Shown here: one piece after another, positions 17,419 through 25,911 of the stretch
Numbering within the stretch: position 1 is the first letter of the stretch
Layout of the letters: every line of letters starts with the position of its first letter
Source of the DNA: a virus
IMG/VR virus record: IMGVR_UViG_3300027721_000021
Location: 1 to 52,144 of that record
Reading direction: 5' to 3' (one strand)
Length of the DNA: 52,144 nt
Program-made: the position numbers and the translations under genes
Notes under the pieces: generated by a model
Database searches by the model: none
What the model was told of the DNA's origin: nothing
Seen by the model: the letters and a program-made list of their open reading frames with translations, nothing else

Positions 17419-19800
17419 ATGTCAGCCACCAATCTCAATGTCACTAAGTCGATCCTCGCGAAATTGCTCGCGGGTGAGAATATCAACGTAGTGCATCAAC
17501 GTGTAAGCACTGCGGCATTCGAACTCAAGACTCGCACTCTGTATCTTCCGATTTGGGAAGACATGGACGGCGAGCTTTATGACTTGCTCTGCGGTCATGA
17601 AGTCGGACATGCTCTCTATACACCGGCTGACGGTTGGCACAATGCCATTCACGATGAAAACGGCAAGCTGATCGGCACGTTCAAGAATGTGCTGAACATC
17701 GTGGAAGATGCGCGTATTGAGAAAATGATCAAGCGCACGTATCCCGGTCTGTCTCGGTCATTCGTTTCTGGCTACAAGTCGCTCTTCGAACGCGACTTCT
17801 TCGGCATCAAGAAACTCAAGGATTACAACAAACTCAACATCCTCGACCGCATCAATCTGTATGCGAAGTGCGGCTCGTTCCTGATCGTGCCTTTCAATGA
17901 TGAAGAGCGCGAACTCATGCGCGAAGTCGAAACTACCGAGACTTGGGAACAGGTTGTCGTAGTCGCTCGCAAACTCTTCGAACGTGCGAAGCAGGAACAG
18001 GACGACAAGATGAACGATCTTGAAGACCTGACCGAAGAACTTCTGCGCCAGTTCGAAGAGAATTGCGAGACTGGCAACTTCGAAGAGCAGGAACTTGACC
18101 TGTCGGATGACGACGGGCAGGAACTCCCCATTCCGCAGCGTGCGGGTGAAGAGGAAGAGGAAGGCGAAAAGACTCCGACCGATGCCGATGCGTCTACCGA
18201 TGAAGAATCGGAAGAGGAAGAATCGGCTGACGGTAAGGGTGCGGATAGCGACTCTGAGCCGGAAGAGGAAACGGATGAAGATGCGAATGCGTCTGGCGAC
18301 TCCGATGAAGGTGAAGAGGAAGACTCTACCGAAGAGCCGTTGTCTGGCGCAGATGGCGCAGGCGAGGAAGGTAAGACTGAGGACAAGGATCCGGAGTCTA
18401 TCACCGACAAGATTTTCCGTGACCGTGAACGCGAACTGATCGCGGACGGCGTGGAAATCTACACGTACAATCTGCCTAAGCCGATGCTCGACAAGATCAT
18501 CGTGCCGAACAAGATTTTCATTGACAACTTCTACGAACAGTTGGCGACTGCGCAAAAGCTTGCCGGTAAGAACGATCCTATCGTGGCTACGGCAGCGAAG
18601 CGTTTCTCTGAGAAGAACAACCGGTACATCAACCTGTTGGTCAAGGAATTCGAAATGCGGAAGAATGCGCGGCAGTATGCTCGCACTACCGTAGCGAAGA
18701 CTGGCGAACTAGACATGGGCAAGCTGCATACCTACAAGTACAGCAATGACCTGTTCAAGAAAATCTCTGTTGTCGAAAAGGGCAAGAGCCACGGCATGAT
18801 CATGTATGTGGACATGTCCGGTTCGATGGGCGATTGCTTCGGCGCGACCATGGAACAGACGCTTATCCTGACTGCGTTCTGCCGTCGCGTCGGCATCCCG
18901 TTCGACGTTTACGGTTTCTCGGATCGTCGCGACTTCCTGACTTCCATGATCGCGAAGCGCAAGCTGAACTCTGGCTTTGTCGGCAAGAAGTTCCAGAAGT
19001 TGAACAACGATGCGTATGAAGTTACAAGCGATGCGTTCCACCTGATTCACTTTGTCTCTTCGCAGATGCAGGGCAATCACTATCGCCGTGCGGTTGACGC
19101 AATGGCAATGATCGCAATGAACTGGAAGAGCCGCATGTACCCGCGCACGTACCTGTCATGGGAATCCATGGGTCTTGCGCTCGGCGGCACTCCGTTCACT
19201 CAGACGGTCATGGCTTCGCGCCCGATGATCGAAAAGTTCAAGATCGACAACAAGGTTGATATCACCAACGTCATTTACCTGACTGATGGTGACGGCACCG
19301 GTTGCTTCAACTTCACGGATATCAAGCCGTCAGCCTACACTGCGGAAGGCAAGCCGAAGATCGAACAGCATATCTACCTGATCGACCAGAAGACCCGTCG
19401 CCGCATCGAACTGATCAACGGCTACACTTCGGCTGCGCAGCACCAGAAGGCTCTGACCGAGTTTGTGCGTCAGGCAACCGGTTGCAAGCATATCGGCTTC
19501 TACATTGGCGACTCGCGCACGATCAAGGGCTACATCCGTACTAACACTAAGATGGATGAAGTCGCTGAGAAGGAAATGGACAAGCAGTGGCGCAAGGATG
19601 GTTACTACTCTGCGCCGATGATCGGCTATGACATGTACTACTTTGTCAAGCAGTCTGACCTCAACGTTTCGGACGACGATTACAACATCACCGAAGACAT
19701 GAACAGCAAGAAAATTGCCAAGGTCTTCACCGATGCGCAGGATGACAAGCGTAAGCACCGCGTCCTCGTTTCGAAGTTCGCGCAGGATATCGCAGCGTAA
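17419..19800 (+). CDS. CobT-like VWA protein with HExxH metalloprotease motif
   Basis: A 793-residue protein. Residues 58-101 hold a zinc-protease-type motif, CGHEVGHALYT (His60, Glu61, His64), and a downstream NIVEDARIE whose Glu96 or Glu101 could be the third ligand. Residues 197-325 are an extremely acidic linker. Residues 455 onward form a von Willebrand factor A domain with the MIDAS motif DMSGSM (465-470). This layout resembles the CobT subunit family of cobalt chelatase and its VWA relatives, which act with a MoxR/CobS-type AAA+ ATPase. Such an ATPase is encoded at 20430. Cobalamin synthesis is unlikely in a phage; protein or metal remodelling is an inference. It has its own promoter. 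Confidence 0.8.
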   Translation: MSATNLNVTKSILAKLLAGENINVVHQRVSTAAFELKTRTLYLPIWEDMDGELYDLLCGHEVGHALYTPADGWHNAIHDENGKLIGTFKNVLNIVEDARIEKMIKRTYPGLSRSFVSGYKSLFERDFFGIKKLKDYNKLNILDRINLYAKCGSFLIVPFNDEERELMREVETTETWEQVVVVARKLFERAKQEQDDKMNDLEDLTEELLRQFEENCETGNFEEQELDLSDDDGQELPIPQRAGEEEEEGEKTPTDADASTDEESEEEESADGKGADSDSEPEEETDEDANASGDSDEGEEEDSTEEPLSGADGAGEEGKTEDKDPESITDKIFRDRERELIADGVEIYTYNLPKPMLDKIIVPNKIFIDNFYEQLATAQKLAGKNDPIVATAAKRFSEKNNRYINLLVKEFEMRKNARQYARTTVAKTGELDMGKLHTYKYSNDLFKKISVVEKGKSHGMIMYVDMSGSMGDCFGATMEQTLILTAFCRRVGIPFDVYGFSDRRDFLTSMIAKRKLNSGFVGKKFQKLNNDAYEVTSDAFHLIHFVSSQMQGNHYRRAVDAMAMIAMNWKSRMYPRTYLSWESMGLALGGTPFTQTVMASRPMIEKFKIDNKVDITNVIYLTDGDGTGCFNFTDIKPSAYTAEGKPKIEQHIYLIDQKTRRRIELINGYTSAAQHQKALTEFVRQATGCKHIGFYIGDSRTIKGYIRTNTKMDEVAEKEMDKQWRKDGYYSAPMIGYDMYYFVKQSDLNVSDDDYNITEDMNSKKIAKVFTDAQDDKRKHRVLVSKFAQDIAA

Positions 19801-20354
19801 TGGCAATCTCCACCTTCATAGAACGTCCGCGCAGAGGCGACGGCACCATCTATGGGGTGCCGTACACCTTTCGCTATGAGTCTTATGAGTATGAGTTGAT
19901 CGACGGCACGCGATTCGAAGAACACAAGTTCGATGACATGGTGGACTACGTAAAGCGCAATCACAAGTCATTCAGTGGGATGATGGATGCGAAGTTAGGA
20001 AGTCGGCGGATGACTCCGGACGATCTGAACGCACGCCGACTGTTCATCGTAACAGAGAACAAGAAAAGACAGTTGAAGTGGGATAAGGAATTCAACCACA
20101 AGGTTGTGAATCTTGTTCACAAGGCAATTGAGCAGGGCATGGTGAGTCTGAAAGTCGCAACGATACAGCCGTTCGAACTTCGCACGGTTGACGATAAGGT
20201 GAGTACGATGGTGACACCGAATTACGATTCCTTCGATATCTGGTATGATCGGAGTCTTGTTTCTGAGTCTGAGGCATACACTCGCTGCCGCGAACAAGCC
20301 GAGAATGCGATAAGAAAGTCCATGCCGCCGCCTGATTTACTGCCGATGGTGTAA
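19800..20354 (+). CDS. Unknown protein between CobT-like and CobS-like genes
   Basis: A 184-residue protein whose ATG overlaps the CobT-like stop (TAATG), so it is translationally coupled to it. No family is recognised. It is mixed charged, with IYGVPYTFRYESYEYELI near the N-terminus and a Lys-rich centre (ENKKRQLKWDKEFNHKVV). It ends MPPPDLLPMV. No membrane segment or signal peptide is seen. Its place between a VWA protein and an AAA+ ATPase suggests an adaptor or substrate of that pair, which is only inference. Confidence 0.75.
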   Translation: MAISTFIERPRRGDGTIYGVPYTFRYESYEYELIDGTRFEEHKFDDMVDYVKRNHKSFSGMMDAKLGSRRMTPDDLNARRLFIVTENKKRQLKWDKEFNHKVVNLVHKAIEQGMVSLKVATIQPFELRTVDDKVSTMVTPNYDSFDIWYDRSLVSESEAYTRCREQAENAIRKSMPPPDLLPMV

Positions 20355-20411
20355 GTCATTGATTTCAAAAGGCTTTCAATCCTTGCCTTTTACCCCGATA
20401 ACCCGCATAAT
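20352..20411 (+). promoter_or_regulatory. Promoter with upstream element, for the CobS-like gene
   Basis: TTGCCT (20383-20388) and CATAAT (20406-20411) are 17 bases apart. TAAGTCATTGATT at 20352-20364 ends 18 bases before the -35, as at 17337. The first three bases are the stop codon of the upstream gene. The start codon at 20430 is only 18 bases past the -10 box, giving a leader of roughly a dozen bases with no clear ribosome site. Confidence 0.65.
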
Positions 20412-20429
20412 GGGACATAGATAGTACAC

Positions 20430-21848
20430 ATGGCATCCTCCGATATGGCACGCACCCCGAACTACACCGTGGAACAGCAAAAGCAATTCCTTGAAGACCT
20501 GATTGCCGAATTTGGCGATACGGCAACGTCCAAGCAAATTCTTGACTTCGCAGAAGGCAAGGGTCTGCCCGTTCCGCATTTCATTCTGCGCGACGACAAG
20601 CGCAAGTTCGCTCGCGGCAAGTATCGACTTTGCTCGCGCTCCGCACTCCTGAAAAAGAACACCGTGTCGCACGCAATCGCGAAGGCACTGGAAAAGGCGG
20701 ATGCAGAAGAGGCACCCGCAATGCTGCCGAATGCGACTGTGACACAGATCGCGTCAAAGCGTGCGCTCAACATCACCGAGTCATTCGTACCTGACCGTTT
20801 GGATACTTACGTACCCTTCGGATTCTTCGATGACCTTCGGGACATTATCAATTCCAAGATTTTCTACCCTGTTTTTATTCAGGGTCACTCAGGCAACGGT
20901 AAGACGTTGATGGTGGAACAGGTTTGCGCTTCGCTCGGTCGCGAAATGATCCGAGTGAACATTACGAAGCGAACCGATGAAACGGACCTGATCGGTTCGT
21001 ATGAACTGATCGACGGTAACACAATTCGCCGCGAAGGTCCGGTTCTCACCGCAATGCGCCGTGGCGCGATTCTGCTTCTGGATGAAGTTGACCTCGGCAC
21101 CGAAGACTTGCTTTGCTTGCAGCCGGTGCTAGAGGGGAAACCGTACTTCGATAAGAAGACCGGTGAAGTCATACATCCCTGCTACGGTTTCAACGTCATT
21201 GCGACTGCCAACACTAAGGGCAAGGGTGACGCGGACGGTCGCTATCTCGGTGCGAACGTCATGAACGAAGCTATGCTTGAGCGTTTCGCTCTTACGGAAG
21301 AGCAGGACTATCCGGACGCGAAGACTGAGCGCAACATTCTGCGCAAGAACTTCGAAGCGTTGGAAGTGTCGGATGACGACTTCATTGATCGTCTAGTCAC
21401 TTGGGCAGAAGTCATTCGCAAGTCCTTCAAGGATGGTGCGGTGGATGAAATCATTTCCACCCGTCGCCTTGTCCACATTACGAAGGCTTTCAAGATCTTC
21501 AAGCGCAACCGCATGAAGGCAATCGAAAAGTGCCTCAACCGGTTCGATGCTGAGACTAAGACCGCATTCCTCGACCTGTATACGAAGGTTGACGTTGAAG
21601 CGTTCAAGGTGGAAGCCGAAGGCAGAATGCCGGAAGCGACCGAGTTCGAAGACATGGTTACAATGCTCACCACAAAGTACAAGACTCCGGTTTCGATCTA
21701 CAAGGATGAAGCGAAGGCTTGCTACGTTGTCGATGCGTTCGACCGCAAGACCTCGGTGACTTACGCGCAGATCAAGGCTTCGAAGTCTGCGACCGCAATC
21801 TTCGACCAGACGATTGCTGACCATCAGTTCCTCGTACCGGAAGCCTAA
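20430..21848 (+). CDS. CobS/MoxR-like AAA+ ATPase
   Basis: A 472-residue AAA+ ATPase. Residues 1-110 form a variable, partly helical N-terminus. Walker A is GHSGNGKT (152-159), Walker B ILLLDEVD (214-221), and sensor 1 lies in FNVIATANTKGKG. This resembles the CobS annotated in many T4-like cyanophages and the MoxR group of ATPases, which work as chaperones with a VWA partner. That partner is probably the CobT-like protein two genes upstream. The second ATG at 20445 is an alternative start; neither has a good ribosome site. Confidence 0.85.
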   Translation: MASSDMARTPNYTVEQQKQFLEDLIAEFGDTATSKQILDFAEGKGLPVPHFILRDDKRKFARGKYRLCSRSALLKKNTVSHAIAKALEKADAEEAPAMLPNATVTQIASKRALNITESFVPDRLDTYVPFGFFDDLRDIINSKIFYPVFIQGHSGNGKTLMVEQVCASLGREMIRVNITKRTDETDLIGSYELIDGNTIRREGPVLTAMRRGAILLLDEVDLGTEDLLCLQPVLEGKPYFDKKTGEVIHPCYGFNVIATANTKGKGDADGRYLGANVMNEAMLERFALTEEQDYPDAKTERNILRKNFEALEVSDDDFIDRLVTWAEVIRKSFKDGAVDEIISTRRLVHITKAFKIFKRNRMKAIEKCLNRFDAETKTAFLDLYTKVDVEAFKVEAEGRMPEATEFEDMVTMLTTKYKTPVSIYKDEAKACYVVDAFDRKTSVTYAQIKASKSATAIFDQTIADHQFLVPEA

Positions 21849-21849
21849 T

Positions 21850-22017
21850 ATGGCACTTCAAAAGATAATGGAAGATCATGCTGCCGCATTAGAGATAGTG
21901 CGGCGCGTACAGCAAAACGCACGGTGGAGCGACTTACTCGACTCTTACGTGATTGACGCGGATACTGTCGCGATGGCAGATATCCTTGTGCGCGAAATCG
22001 AAGAGTCTGACAAATGA
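21850..22017 (+). CDS. Small hypothetical protein
   Basis: A 55-residue protein starting one base after the CobS-like stop and overlapping the next gene by 4 bases (ATGA). It looks like two helices (MALQKIMEDHAAALEIVRRV and ADTVAMADILVREIEESDK). No family is recognised. The tight spacing puts it in the same transcript as the ATPase. Confidence 0.65.
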   Translation: MALQKIMEDHAAALEIVRRVQQNARWSDLLDSYVIDADTVAMADILVREIEESDK

Positions 22018-22448
22018 AAGAGCGTCACATTGGATTCACCGGCACCCGCGAGGGTATGTCGGACCATCAAAAGGAAACCTTCGCGGGTATCCTCAAGACG
22101 GCGAAACTTCTCTCCGAACTTGAAGATGAAGTGATCGTGTTTCACCATGGCGACTGTAAGGGTGCCGATGCCGACGCGCACGCAATCGCATTAGAGTTAG
22201 GATGCAGCGTCATCATCCATCCGCCAGTCAAGCGCATCATGCGTGCATACTGTCAGGGTGCGCGGGAAATCCTGCCACCCGAAGACTACTTAGAACGTGA
22301 TCGCTGCATCGTGGATTCTGTTAGCGGCATGATCGCTGCTCCTAAGTCAGATAAGGAAGAAGTCCGAAGCGGCACATGGTACACTGTGCGATATGCTCGT
22401 AAGACTAATAAGAGAGTTATCCTGCTAAACCGGGAATCTCAAGTCTAA
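22014..22448 (+). CDS. SLOG/DprA-like Rossmann-fold protein
   Basis: A 144-residue protein with the layout of SLOG-superfamily nucleotide-binding proteins. It has GFTGTREGM at residues 7-15, then FHHGDCKGADADAHAIA (about 43-59) with the Gly/Asp-rich phosphate loop, and CSVIIHPP. The later stretch RDRCIVDSVSGMIAAP and RSGTWYTVRYARK are also typical of this group. Relatives sense or process nucleotide derivatives or bind single-stranded DNA, as DprA does. The specific ligand cannot be read from sequence. It overlaps the previous gene by 4 bases and is the last gene before a new promoter. Confidence 0.75.
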   Translation: MKERHIGFTGTREGMSDHQKETFAGILKTAKLLSELEDEVIVFHHGDCKGADADAHAIALELGCSVIIHPPVKRIMRAYCQGAREILPPEDYLERDRCIVDSVSGMIAAPKSDKEEVRSGTWYTVRYARKTNKRVILLNRESQV

Positions 22449-22457
22449 TTCATAGGT

Positions 22458-22486
22458 TTGATTAGAATTAAGAATTCTGCTATAAT
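22458..22486 (+). promoter_or_regulatory. Sigma70-like promoter upstream of 22513
   Basis: TTGATT (22458-22463), a 17-base spacer and a perfect TATAAT (22481-22486). It sits in the 64-base gap after the SLOG-fold gene and would drive the small IIQFP-motif gene and the helicase that follows. Confidence 0.8.
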
Positions 22487-22512
22487 AGTAGCATGACTAA
22501 GATAATGAGGCT

Positions 22513-22701
22513 GTGACTGAAATGACTGATATGGATACAGATGAAATTTTCGGTGGTATTAAGCGTATCACTCCTGTCTACACTGACAACATCATTCAAT
22601 TCCCGAAGATGCCGGTGAATGCGGCGACTGATATTGAGCATAGTGACATGGACAATATCATCCAGTTTCCGGATAAGCTATTTGTCCTAATAGGCTCTTA
22701 A
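22513..22701 (+). CDS. Small acidic protein with duplicated DNIIQFP motif
   Basis: A protein of 62 residues from GTG 22513, or 59 from ATG 22522; TGAGG just upstream does not settle which. The heptapeptide DNIIQFP occurs twice, about 21 residues apart, separated by acidic residues. Nothing else is recognised. Such short conserved motifs in an otherwise disordered acidic peptide suggest a docking peptide for a partner protein, which is inference. It is the first gene after a strong promoter and lies 4 bases before the helicase gene. Confidence 0.6.
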   Translation: MTEMTDMDTDEIFGGIKRITPVYTDNIIQFPKMPVNAATDIEHSDMDNIIQFPDKLFVLIGS

Positions 22702-22705
22702 TATC

Positions 22706-24793
22706 ATGACAACCAAACATACAGGCGCACGCGAGCTAATCAAGCTAGGCGTATTCGACAACCTCTCAAGCTTCAAGCAATTCGAAGAGCGCAGCAAGAA
22801 ACTGCCGAATACGAAGCTTGTCGGTGACTATCTGGAAATTCTCGTTGAGGGGTTGCTGTACACGCATCCGTATTTCAACGCAAAGAATGTCTGGCAAGTC
22901 GGCAGCATCCCGTCGCGGATCGTCAAAAAGTACAACTTCCCGAAGCACAAGACGATGGGACTCGACGGCGCATACGAAGACCAATTTGGTCAGATCATTC
23001 CGTATCAGGTCAAGAACTACTCTTGCGATGTTCTCTCCGTAGAACACGTTGCGACCTTCCTCGGCGTTACTGAAAAGTCGCTGCGGGATCGCGTCATCTT
23101 TACGAACGTTCCCCGCTTCGCGACGGAAATCGACCGGCGTATCGGTCTGCGCGGCGTGAAAGCCGGATTCTTCCAGACTCTCACAAAGCATGACTTCATC
23201 AACTTCTACAATTGGCTTATGGACAAGCCGCTCCTGCCAGTTCAGCAGCGCACACCTAAGCCGCACCAGAAGGAATTCGTTGCTGCCGGTATTGATCACT
23301 TCGCGACCAATGATCGCGGACAGGCTGTAGCGGCGTGCGGATCGGGCAAGACCCTTTCTGGACTCTGGATCATCGAAGGTCTGTGGCGTGCGGGTAGGTT
23401 GCCTAACAACACCGCAATCGTCTTCCTGCCGTCCATTTCGCTTGTCTCGCAGACTCGTAAGGAATGGAACGCGCAGCTTCCGAATGATCTTCTGGAAATC
23501 TGCGTATGCTCCGACGAGACTGCCGGTAAGCAGGACGACACGATTCAGTACAACGTCAAGGACATGATGTTCCCGGCAACTACGGATGCCAAGACCATTC
23601 GCAAGTTCCTCAAGCACAAGACTCGCAAGCTTAAGGTCATCTTCTCGACGTATCACTCTGCGGCAGTAGTGGCGAATGCCATGAACTCGCGTGGCATCCC
23701 GGCAATCGACTTCGGCGCATTCGATGAAGCGCACCGCACGGCATCGACTGGCGCGATGTTCTCGTTCGCACTGTCCAACAGCAACATTCGCATCAACAAG
23801 CGCATGTTCATGACTGCGACTCCGAAGCACTACAAGATCAGCGCAGACAAGCTCAAGAAACTTGGTGACGATATCAAGATCGTTTCCATGGACAACGAAA
23901 AGCTATATGGCAAGGTCTTCTATCGGCTCACCTTCAAGGAAGCCGTTGCGCGTGGCATCATCGTTCCGCTCAAGGTCATCGTTTCGATGGTGACGCGGCA
24001 GGACGTTGCCGAGTGGGTTGAAGACAAGCAAGCGACCACCAACGTCAAGGGTGAGGATATCAACGTCAAGTGGGTTGCGGGTCAAATCTCGCACGCGCAG
24101 GCACGCAAGAAGTACGGTATCACTAAGTCGATTTCTTACCTGTCGCGTATCGCACAAGCCGAAGACTACGCGAGCGATTCGCCGCGTGGACTCAAGAACT
24201 ACGTGAAGGGTCTGGAAACCTTCGCGGCTTCCTCTAATCAGAATTCGACCGAACGCGAGAATGTCCTGAAAGACTTCCGCGAAGCACCGTATGCCGATAT
24301 CGCGAACTCGCGCTGCCTGACCGAAGGCGTAGACCTTCCCTCGGTGGACATGGTTCACTTCTTCCACCCGCGCAAGAGCCACATTGATATCGTGCAGGCA
24401 ATCGGTCGCCCAATGCGTATCGCTCCCGGCAAGGAATGTGGTTACGTTCTAGTGACGCTTTACATCGACCAACAGAAGGGTGAATCCTTTGAGGAAGCGG
24501 TTGAGCGCACTTCGCAGGACGGTCTGGTGGATATCATCAACGCAGTCCGCGAACACGATGAAGACCTCACGGCACTCATTCAGCAGCTTCGGCGCGAACG
24601 TGGCGAAGGTCGCCCATACAATCCACGCATTCTCAAGGACAAGATCGAAGTGATTGGTCCGCGAGTGCGTCTGGAAACGCTTGAGAAGTCAATCTCAACG
24701 ATCATCATTGACCGACTCAGCACGGCATTCGATGAAACGTATGGCGAGTTCATGGCATTCGTAAAGAAGCACGGCAGGCTCCCGCAGGGTTAA
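22706..24793 (+). CDS. SF2 helicase with N-terminal nuclease-like region and partial HA repeat
   Basis: A 695-residue protein. The N-terminal 150 residues resemble a Mrr/PD-(D/E)XK restriction fold: Glu44 or Glu48 in GDYLEILVEGL, Asp87 in GLDGAYED, and QVKNY with Gln101 and Lys103. The helicase core follows: motif I AACGSGKT (209-216), motif II FDEAHR (about 339-344), motif III TATPKHY, and motif VI QAIGRPMRIAPG. The last 25 residues (YGEFMAFVKKHGRLPQG) are the first half of a helicase-associated (HA) repeat, cut by the stop codon. The two following genes begin with the second half of that repeat. Likely a DNA-processing or restriction-type helicase of phage origin. Confidence 0.82.
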   Translation: MTTKHTGARELIKLGVFDNLSSFKQFEERSKKLPNTKLVGDYLEILVEGLLYTHPYFNAKNVWQVGSIPSRIVKKYNFPKHKTMGLDGAYEDQFGQIIPYQVKNYSCDVLSVEHVATFLGVTEKSLRDRVIFTNVPRFATEIDRRIGLRGVKAGFFQTLTKHDFINFYNWLMDKPLLPVQQRTPKPHQKEFVAAGIDHFATNDRGQAVAACGSGKTLSGLWIIEGLWRAGRLPNNTAIVFLPSISLVSQTRKEWNAQLPNDLLEICVCSDETAGKQDDTIQYNVKDMMFPATTDAKTIRKFLKHKTRKLKVIFSTYHSAAVVANAMNSRGIPAIDFGAFDEAHRTASTGAMFSFALSNSNIRINKRMFMTATPKHYKISADKLKKLGDDIKIVSMDNEKLYGKVFYRLTFKEAVARGIIVPLKVIVSMVTRQDVAEWVEDKQATTNVKGEDINVKWVAGQISHAQARKKYGITKSISYLSRIAQAEDYASDSPRGLKNYVKGLETFAASSNQNSTERENVLKDFREAPYADIANSRCLTEGVDLPSVDMVHFFHPRKSHIDIVQAIGRPMRIAPGKECGYVLVTLYIDQQKGESFEEAVERTSQDGLVDIINAVREHDEDLTALIQQLRRERGEGRPYNPRILKDKIEVIGPRVRLETLEKSISTIIIDRLSTAFDETYGEFMAFVKKHGRLPQG

Positions 24794-24797
24794 TGAT

Positions 24798-25187
24798 ATG
24801 ATGACCGAAGCACAACTGTATCAGTGGATGAGGGCACAACGCACCTATAACAATCAGGGGCGACTTGAGCCGCGCCGCGTGAAACTTCTAGAGAAGATTC
24901 CCGGTTGGACTTGGACACCAGAAGATGATTCTTGGAATCAGAAGTATGAACTCTCTAAGAAGCACGGTACTCTATCCCGTACCTTCATTACAGCCGATGG
25001 AATCAAGTTAGGATGCTGGCAAGAAAACATGCGTAAGAATGGTGGTAACAACAAGCACATGACACCAGAGCGCAAGAAACTTCTAGAGAAGATTCCCGGT
25101 TGGTATTGGAAAATGACACCAGAAATGTTCTCCGAGAAGCAGAGAAAGTGTTCTTCTGGAAGAAAGACAAAGGCTCGCCGCAAATGA
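24798..25187 (+). CDS. HA-repeat protein 1
   Basis: A 129-residue protein starting 4 bases after the helicase stop in a +1 frame. It carries one half and one complete helicase-associated repeat, each ending in a IPGWTW/IPGWYW box (residues 34-39 and 99-104). HA repeats are DNA-binding modules usually fused to SF2 helicases. It opens MMTEAQLYQWMRAQR, continuing the repeat that the helicase leaves unfinished. The C-terminal tail after residue 105 departs from the repeat and becomes basic, as expected of a frame-shifted end. The stop overlaps the next ATG. Confidence 0.72.
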   Translation: MMTEAQLYQWMRAQRTYNNQGRLEPRRVKLLEKIPGWTWTPEDDSWNQKYELSKKHGTLSRTFITADGIKLGCWQENMRKNGGNNKHMTPERKKLLEKIPGWYWKMTPEMFSEKQRKCSSGRKTKARRK

Positions 25188-25909
25188 TGACCGAAGCAGA
25201 ATTATTTCGTTGGATGGGTACGCAGCGCAGATCGTGTACGGACCCACGCCGTCGCGAATTGCTTGAGGCGATTCCCGGTTGGACATGGGAGAGTCCCAAC
25301 GACATACGTTGGAATGCCAACTTCAAAGTGTTCAAGAAACACGGAAAGATGGTCAACAACCAACATTTCAAAACGCCCGATGGTGTCTCCCTCGGTAAGT
25401 GGGTGAAGAACCAACAACAGTTCTGTAAGGAACCCGCGAAACGCGCATTGCTAGAATCTATTCCCGGTTGGGTCTGGCTCACACCACAAACCGATAGATG
25501 GGATCGTGCATTTGAGTATCTCAAGACGCATGGTGTAGTGACGCACGGTTTCAAAACGCCGGATGGATTTAGACTTGGACACTGGATTAACACTCAGAGA
25601 CAAGCTTGTAAAGATCCAGAGAGGCGCAAACTATTAGAGTCAATTCCCGGTTGGACATGGGTGGTGGTAGAGAGAAAACCCAACTCAAAGAATATCGCAT
25701 TGTGGGAAAAGGGATACGATCACCTTAAGCAATATGGCAGTGGTGCGGTGACTCAGAAGTACCGTATGGAAGACGGCTTTGCTCTCGGGCATTGGGTTAT
25801 GATGCAGCGACGTATTTGTAAGGATTCAGAACGCCGCCGACGATTAGAGTTAATTCCTGACTGGACATGGAAATCCCCTCGCGGTCCAAAAGTTAAGAGC
25901 AGGATTTAG
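25184..25909 (+). CDS. HA-repeat protein 2
   Basis: A 241-residue protein made almost entirely of helicase-associated repeats: a half repeat, then three full ones, with end boxes IPGWTW (29-34), IPGWVW (93-98), IPGWTW (153-158) and IPDWTW (224-229). Each full repeat holds W...F..LK.HG, FKTPDG..LG.W...QR and P..R..LLESIP. The ATG at 25184 is chosen because it overlaps the upstream stop (ATGA) and begins MMTEAEL like the previous protein. The same frame stays open upstream to 25100 and reads FFWKKDKGSPQ just before the ATG, similar to the helicase C-terminus, which points to a frameshifted ancestor. Confidence 0.75.
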   Translation: MMTEAELFRWMGTQRRSCTDPRRRELLEAIPGWTWESPNDIRWNANFKVFKKHGKMVNNQHFKTPDGVSLGKWVKNQQQFCKEPAKRALLESIPGWVWLTPQTDRWDRAFEYLKTHGVVTHGFKTPDGFRLGHWINTQRQACKDPERRKLLESIPGWTWVVVERKPNSKNIALWEKGYDHLKQYGSGAVTQKYRMEDGFALGHWVMMQRRICKDSERRRRLELIPDWTWKSPRGPKVKSRI

Positions 25910-25911
25910 GC

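Noticed and set aside
17758-18555. 265-codon frame on the - strand opposite the CobT-like gene
   Set aside because: Phe/Arg/Leu-rich product mirrors the acidic Glu/Asp repeats of the + strand; no start site or promoter.
22766-23830. Long open frame of 354 codons on the - strand
   Set aside because: It lies antisense to the helicase core with clear motifs; antisense frames stay open because of codon bias, and it shows no domain.
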